A stretch of 59,844 nucleotides of DNA from Myxococcus dinghuensis (GTDB taxonomy: Bacteria > Myxococcota > Myxococcia > Myxococcales > Myxococcaceae), in the NCBI RefSeq assembly GCF_024198235.1, contig NZ_JAKCFB010000047.1, positions 1 to 59,844 of the forward strand. Direction: 5' to 3'. Below, piece after piece: positions 57,080 through 59,844 of this stretch. A program made the position numbers and the translations under genes. The stretch's first letter is position 1, and every line of letters starts with the position of its first letter. The notes below the pieces were generated by a model. It was not told the origin of the DNA, searched no databases, and saw only the letters and a program-made list of their open reading frames with translations.

Positions 57080-57982
57080 ATGTCGACGTCCCAGCGCTTC
57101 GGCGCCTCCCGCTCTCGCGCCGCCGCGTGGACCGCCCTGTGCGGTCTCCTGTTCGCCACGGGCGCGGCGGCCCAGGTGCGGGAGCCCGACAACTTCCTGG
57201 CCACCACGCTCGTCTTCTCCTCCGCGCCCCGCCTGCGTCACGTCTCCACGCGGCACGCCTCGCCCACGCTGTCCGCCGGGCTCCGCCTCTCCGAACACGG
57301 CCAGCTCCGGCTCGACTGGGGGCTGCCCTACACCACCCTGGAGCCCGACGGAGATTCACCGTCGCGCCGCAGCCACGTCGGCTCCTCCAACCTCCTGGTC
57401 GCCCTGCACCACGTCCGTGGATTCGCGGATGACAGCGCCTTCGTCCGCATGGGCGTGGGCGTCGCGCTGCCCCTGGCTCGGCACGAGGCGGCCCGCGCGG
57501 AGGCGGGACTCGACGCCCAGGCGGAGGCCCTCAACTACGCCACCGCGTCCGCCGTGCGCGGGCTCGCGGACCCGTGGCTGTGGGCGCTCGACACGACCTC
57601 CGTCGTGTTCCCCATGTCCGCGGGCCTGGACCTGCCCGGCTTCCAATTGCGCGCGGACGTGGCGCTGGGCCTGCTGGTGCCCGTCTCCCGCGCCAACCGC
57701 GACGACACGCACTTCGTCGCGCAGGCGGCGCTGGAGGCGGCGCTCGCGTTGGGGCTGCTCGAGCCTGGCGTGCGCGCCCAGGTCGTCTCCCCCCGCCTCA
57801 CCGACAGAGCCTGGGACGGGGAGAACTCCCAACTGTCCGTGGAGCCCTTCGTCCGCGTGCGACTCGGCCCCGCCTTCGCTCGCGCCGGCGTTCGCGTGGA
57901 CCTGGGTGACCCCGAGCGCGGCCCTTCTCCCAGCGCCGCGCGGATGTGGGCGCTGGGCCTCGGCCTGGGTATCGGAATCTGA
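57080..57982 (+). CDS. Outer-membrane-type beta-rich protein, 300 aa
   Basis: A signal peptide (AAWTALCGLLFATGAAAQV) is preceded by a short basic segment. The remainder consists of alternating strands (LSAGLRLSEHGQLRLDWGLPYT, FVRMGVGVALPLARH, SAGLDLPGFQLRADVALGLLVPVS) and ends GLGLGIGI, consistent with a small outer-membrane barrel. No specific family is recognised. It lies 113 nt behind rtcR with no clear link to RNA repair. It is convergent with the M24 peptidase gene (6-nt gap). Confidence 0.65.
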   Translation: MSTSQRFGASRSRAAAWTALCGLLFATGAAAQVREPDNFLATTLVFSSAPRLRHVSTRHASPTLSAGLRLSEHGQLRLDWGLPYTTLEPDGDSPSRRSHVGSSNLLVALHHVRGFADDSAFVRMGVGVALPLARHEAARAEAGLDAQAEALNYATASAVRGLADPWLWALDTTSVVFPMSAGLDLPGFQLRADVALGLLVPVSRANRDDTHFVAQAALEAALALGLLEPGVRAQVVSPRLTDRAWDGENSQLSVEPFVRVRLGPAFARAGVRVDLGDPERGPSPSAARMWALGLGLGIGI

Positions 57983-57988
57983 GCGCCC

Positions 57989-59332
57989 CTACCGGATGAG
58001 GAAGAAGGCGTCCTGCCGCGGCACGAAGAACTTCCAGCCGTCCTTCGTGAGGTAGGCCGGGTCCTCCTCCATCACGAACACCTTCTGCCCGCCCCACTCC
58101 GGCACTGGCGTCGCCGTGTTCAGCTCGATGGCGATGTACGAGCCCTCGCGCAGGCGCTTCGGCTCCTCCTTGCGCGCCGCCGAGCGGAAGTCGATGGAGG
58201 CCCCCAACGCGTGGCCCTGCGCCCCCAGCGGGTGGCTGTAGACCATGGCCTCGATTCCGCGCTCCTTCATCGCGGCCATCGTCTCGTCGTACACGTCCGC
58301 CACGGAGCGTCCGGGCCGCGATGCCTGGAGCATCAACACGTCCTGGAGCGCGCGCGTGTTGTCCAGCGCCCGCTTCAACCCCGCCGGCGCATCCGTCTCA
58401 CCATCGCGCAGGACATAGGCCATCTTCTGCCAGTCCGTGTTGAGCCCCATGTACGTGATTCCGAAGTCCACGTGGACCAGGTCTCCCCGCTGGATGACCA
58501 CGTCCTCGGTCGCCGTCGCCAGGAAGCCGCGTGACGTCGTGGCCACGCCGTCCCTGCGCTGCACGCGGAGGTCCGGCTGGAACCACGTCCGCACGCCCAG
58601 GGACCACAGCCTGTCGTAGAGCCAGCGACGCACCTCGCCCACCGTCGTCTTCCCCGGCGTCACCACCGCGGACGACAAGGCCTCCGCCACCACGGACTCC
58701 GTCAGCGCCACCAGCCCCCGGTACGTCTCCCACTCGCCCGGCAGGCGCGTGTCCAGGTACTCCTCGATGAGCGGCGCGGCGCTCACGAACCGCGCCTCCG
58801 CCTTCTCCCCCAGCGCCTCCACCAGGAACGCGTACCCGTCCCGCGTCAGGCTGCGCGTCACGCCGCGCTTGCCGCCGATGCCCAGGGCAATCGTCTTCGG
58901 CGCGTAGCGCGCGTCCAGCTCCTGCAACACCTCGCGCGGCGCGCGCTCCCCGGGCAGCTCGAAGAAGCGCTCGAGCGCGACGTCGTGGTAGCCCGTCAAC
59001 GCCACCCGCTTCAGCCCTTCCGCGCCCGCGTCGACGAAGACGAAGATGTCCCGGTTGCCCGCGTACGGCCTCGGCGGCGCGACGTGCTCGGTGAGCGGAT
59101 CATCGTGGAACTCCTCGTTGTGGATGATCCACATCCCCACGCCGTGCCGGCGCATCATGTCCAGCACGAGCCCGTGCCGCTGCTCCAGCCACTGCTCACG
59201 CAGGGCGATCTGCCCAGACCAGGGCAGGAGCGTCGACGCGGCCACCGCGCTCCCCGAAACCCGGGGGCCGGACGGGGTCGCGCATGCGGACATGAACAGG
59301 AGCGGCAGGGCCGCCCAGGTGGGGAACCTCAT
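57989..59332 (-). CDS. M24-family metallopeptidase lipoprotein (Xaa-Pro peptidase-like)
   Basis: The 447-residue protein has a lipobox MSAC, an N-terminal creatinase-like domain (RRHGVGMWIIHNEEF) and an M24 pita-bread domain. The metal ligands are present: Asp in VHVDFGITY, Asp in LNTDWQ, His in QGHALG, Glu in IAIELN and Glu in VFVMEED. It should cleave Xaa-Pro bonds or act as another aminopeptidase in the envelope. Single gene. Confidence 0.88.
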   Translation of the reverse strand: MRFPTWAALPLLFMSACATPSGPRVSGSAVAASTLLPWSGQIALREQWLEQRHGLVLDMMRRHGVGMWIIHNEEFHDDPLTEHVAPPRPYAGNRDIFVFVDAGAEGLKRVALTGYHDVALERFFELPGERAPREVLQELDARYAPKTIALGIGGKRGVTRSLTRDGYAFLVEALGEKAEARFVSAAPLIEEYLDTRLPGEWETYRGLVALTESVVAEALSSAVVTPGKTTVGEVRRWLYDRLWSLGVRTWFQPDLRVQRRDGVATTSRGFLATATEDVVIQRGDLVHVDFGITYMGLNTDWQKMAYVLRDGETDAPAGLKRALDNTRALQDVLMLQASRPGRSVADVYDETMAAMKERGIEAMVYSHPLGAQGHALGASIDFRSAARKEEPKRLREGSYIAIELNTATPVPEWGGQKVFVMEEDPAYLTKDGWKFFVPRQDAFFLIR

Positions 59333-59391
59333 TCGGGGGACTCCTCTCGAGAAGGAGCCCGCACCCTATCCCCGACAGCAGTGGTTCCGAA

Positions 59392-59436
59392 GCCCTCCGC
59401 CCCCGGAATCCCTTGGAGATTCCAGGAGCGGAGGGC
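59392..59436. repeat. Two-part inverted repeat upstream of M24 gene
   Basis: A 9-bp outer stem (GCCCTCCGC / GCGGAGGGC) encloses a 6-bp inner stem (GGAATC / GATTCC). It lies 60 nt upstream of the M24 start and could be a terminator for the gene at the window's right edge or a leader structure. No U-tract. Confidence 0.45.
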
Positions 59437-59620
59437 CTGGGGCGCATCCCCTCGCCACCCTGGCCGCCACGCCCCGACTCTTCCGGGTGACATCGCCCCC
59501 GCTACCTACAGGACCACGATCGCCCCCCGCCGTGCTCCGCAACGTCCCCACTGGAAGATGACGGTCGTCCCCCGACGCCGTCGGCCGGAGCAGAGCGCCC
59601 CCCGGCCTCCGCGCCAAACC

Positions 59621-59844
59621 CTAGAAACTGGCGATCTCACACAGCAGATCGTCCTCGTAGGACGACTCGACTTCCTGTTCCTCCTGGCCCCCCCAGTCCC
59701 CCCCACGCGAAGACGGCCCCCCGACCTCCCCACTCCGCTCCGTGCCCACCGTCCGCGTGTCCTCTTCCGACCAGGCCCCCCAACTCCCCCCCGCGCCCCC
59801 CCGACCGTCCCCCGGCGCCCACATCCCGTACGTCCCTCCGTGCC
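59621..59844 (-). CDS. 3' end of a Gly-rich protein, cut by the window edge
   Basis: The frame runs open to the right border and ends at TAG 59621. About 74 residues are visible: a Gly/Trp/Ser-rich stretch (GRGGAGGSWGAWSEEDTR, SRGGDWGGQEEQE) followed by an acidic end, ESSYEDDLLCEIASF. An ATG at 59824 could start a 67-residue peptide, but the open frame upstream fits a longer protein. No family is recognised. It could be the tail of a larger surface protein or a leader-like acidic peptide. Confidence 0.45.
   Translation of the reverse strand, partial: HGGTYGMWAPGDGRGGAGGSWGAWSEEDTRTVGTERSGEVGGPSSRGGDWGGQEEQEVESSYEDDLLCEIASF

Noticed and set aside
55191..57359. A 722-codon minus-strand open frame opposite rtcR
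   Set aside because: rtcR on the plus strand has complete CARF and AAA+ motifs. The antisense frame is compositionally a shadow.

Overview
The window reads as a chromosomal segment of a myxobacterium (Myxococcota, Myxococcus/Corallococcus-like). This is inferred from very high G+C, strong G/C preference at third codon positions, many lipoproteins and sigma-54 activators, and families common in that group (DUF4388 proteins, ELWxxDGTxxGT repeats, PPC-like repeats, caspase-like proteins). No rRNA, phage, insertion sequence or CRISPR array was seen. One tRNA gene, tRNA-Gly(CCC), is present.

1-16 kb: the tail of a CapA-like metallophosphatase, a 40-residue basic protein, and a tight prfA-prmC-murA translation/cell-wall group. 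Then come a zinc-ribbon protein, secreted and lipoprotein genes with PPC-like repeats, a PA0069-type radical SAM protein, a two-component pair with an NtrC-type regulator, a SulP transporter and BioY. 16-24.8 kb: tRNA-Gly, a GlsB/YeaQ membrane protein, a chalcone-isomerase-like protein and serC. A four-gene operon follows (ECF sigma, membrane anti-sigma, caspase-like lipoprotein, Cys-rich lipoprotein), then a bufferin-type (HvfABC/BufABC) metallophore RiPP operon on the opposite strand with an ECF-like promoter.

24.8-44.7 kb: an M61-like lipoprotein, a TetR/thioesterase pair with a palindromic operator, fabF, an acyl-CoA-responsive-type XRE/DUF2083 regulator with a TPR partner, a TauE/DUF1634 exporter pair, a phospholipase-C-like protein and leucyl aminopeptidase. 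These are followed by a DUF4388 protein, a SurA-like/DsbA-like fusion, lpxC behind a near-consensus sigma-54 promoter, ruvB with an orphan helical protein, and a metallo-beta-lactamase-fold protein with altered ligands.

44.7-59.8 kb: an ELW-repeat lipoprotein, a yebC-ruvC-ruvA cluster, a DUF4388 protein with a degenerate receiver, a beta-barrel protein, and an orphan NtrC-type regulator. Next is an RNA-repair locus: rtcB, a structured intergenic hairpin and rtcA on one strand, with divergent rtcR and a sigma-54 promoter between them. A truncated relic of a formamidopyrimidine-DNA glycosylase lies behind rtcA. The window ends with an outer-membrane-type protein, an M24 peptidase and the 3' end of a Gly-rich protein cut by the edge.

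The most unusual elements are the bufferin operon (three KGAExxCG repeats, a lipobox-like signal and a hairpin between precursor and enzyme), the sigma-54 signature in front of lpxC, the rtcB-rtcA hairpin beside the glycosylase relic, and the sigma/anti-sigma/caspase/lipoprotein operon.
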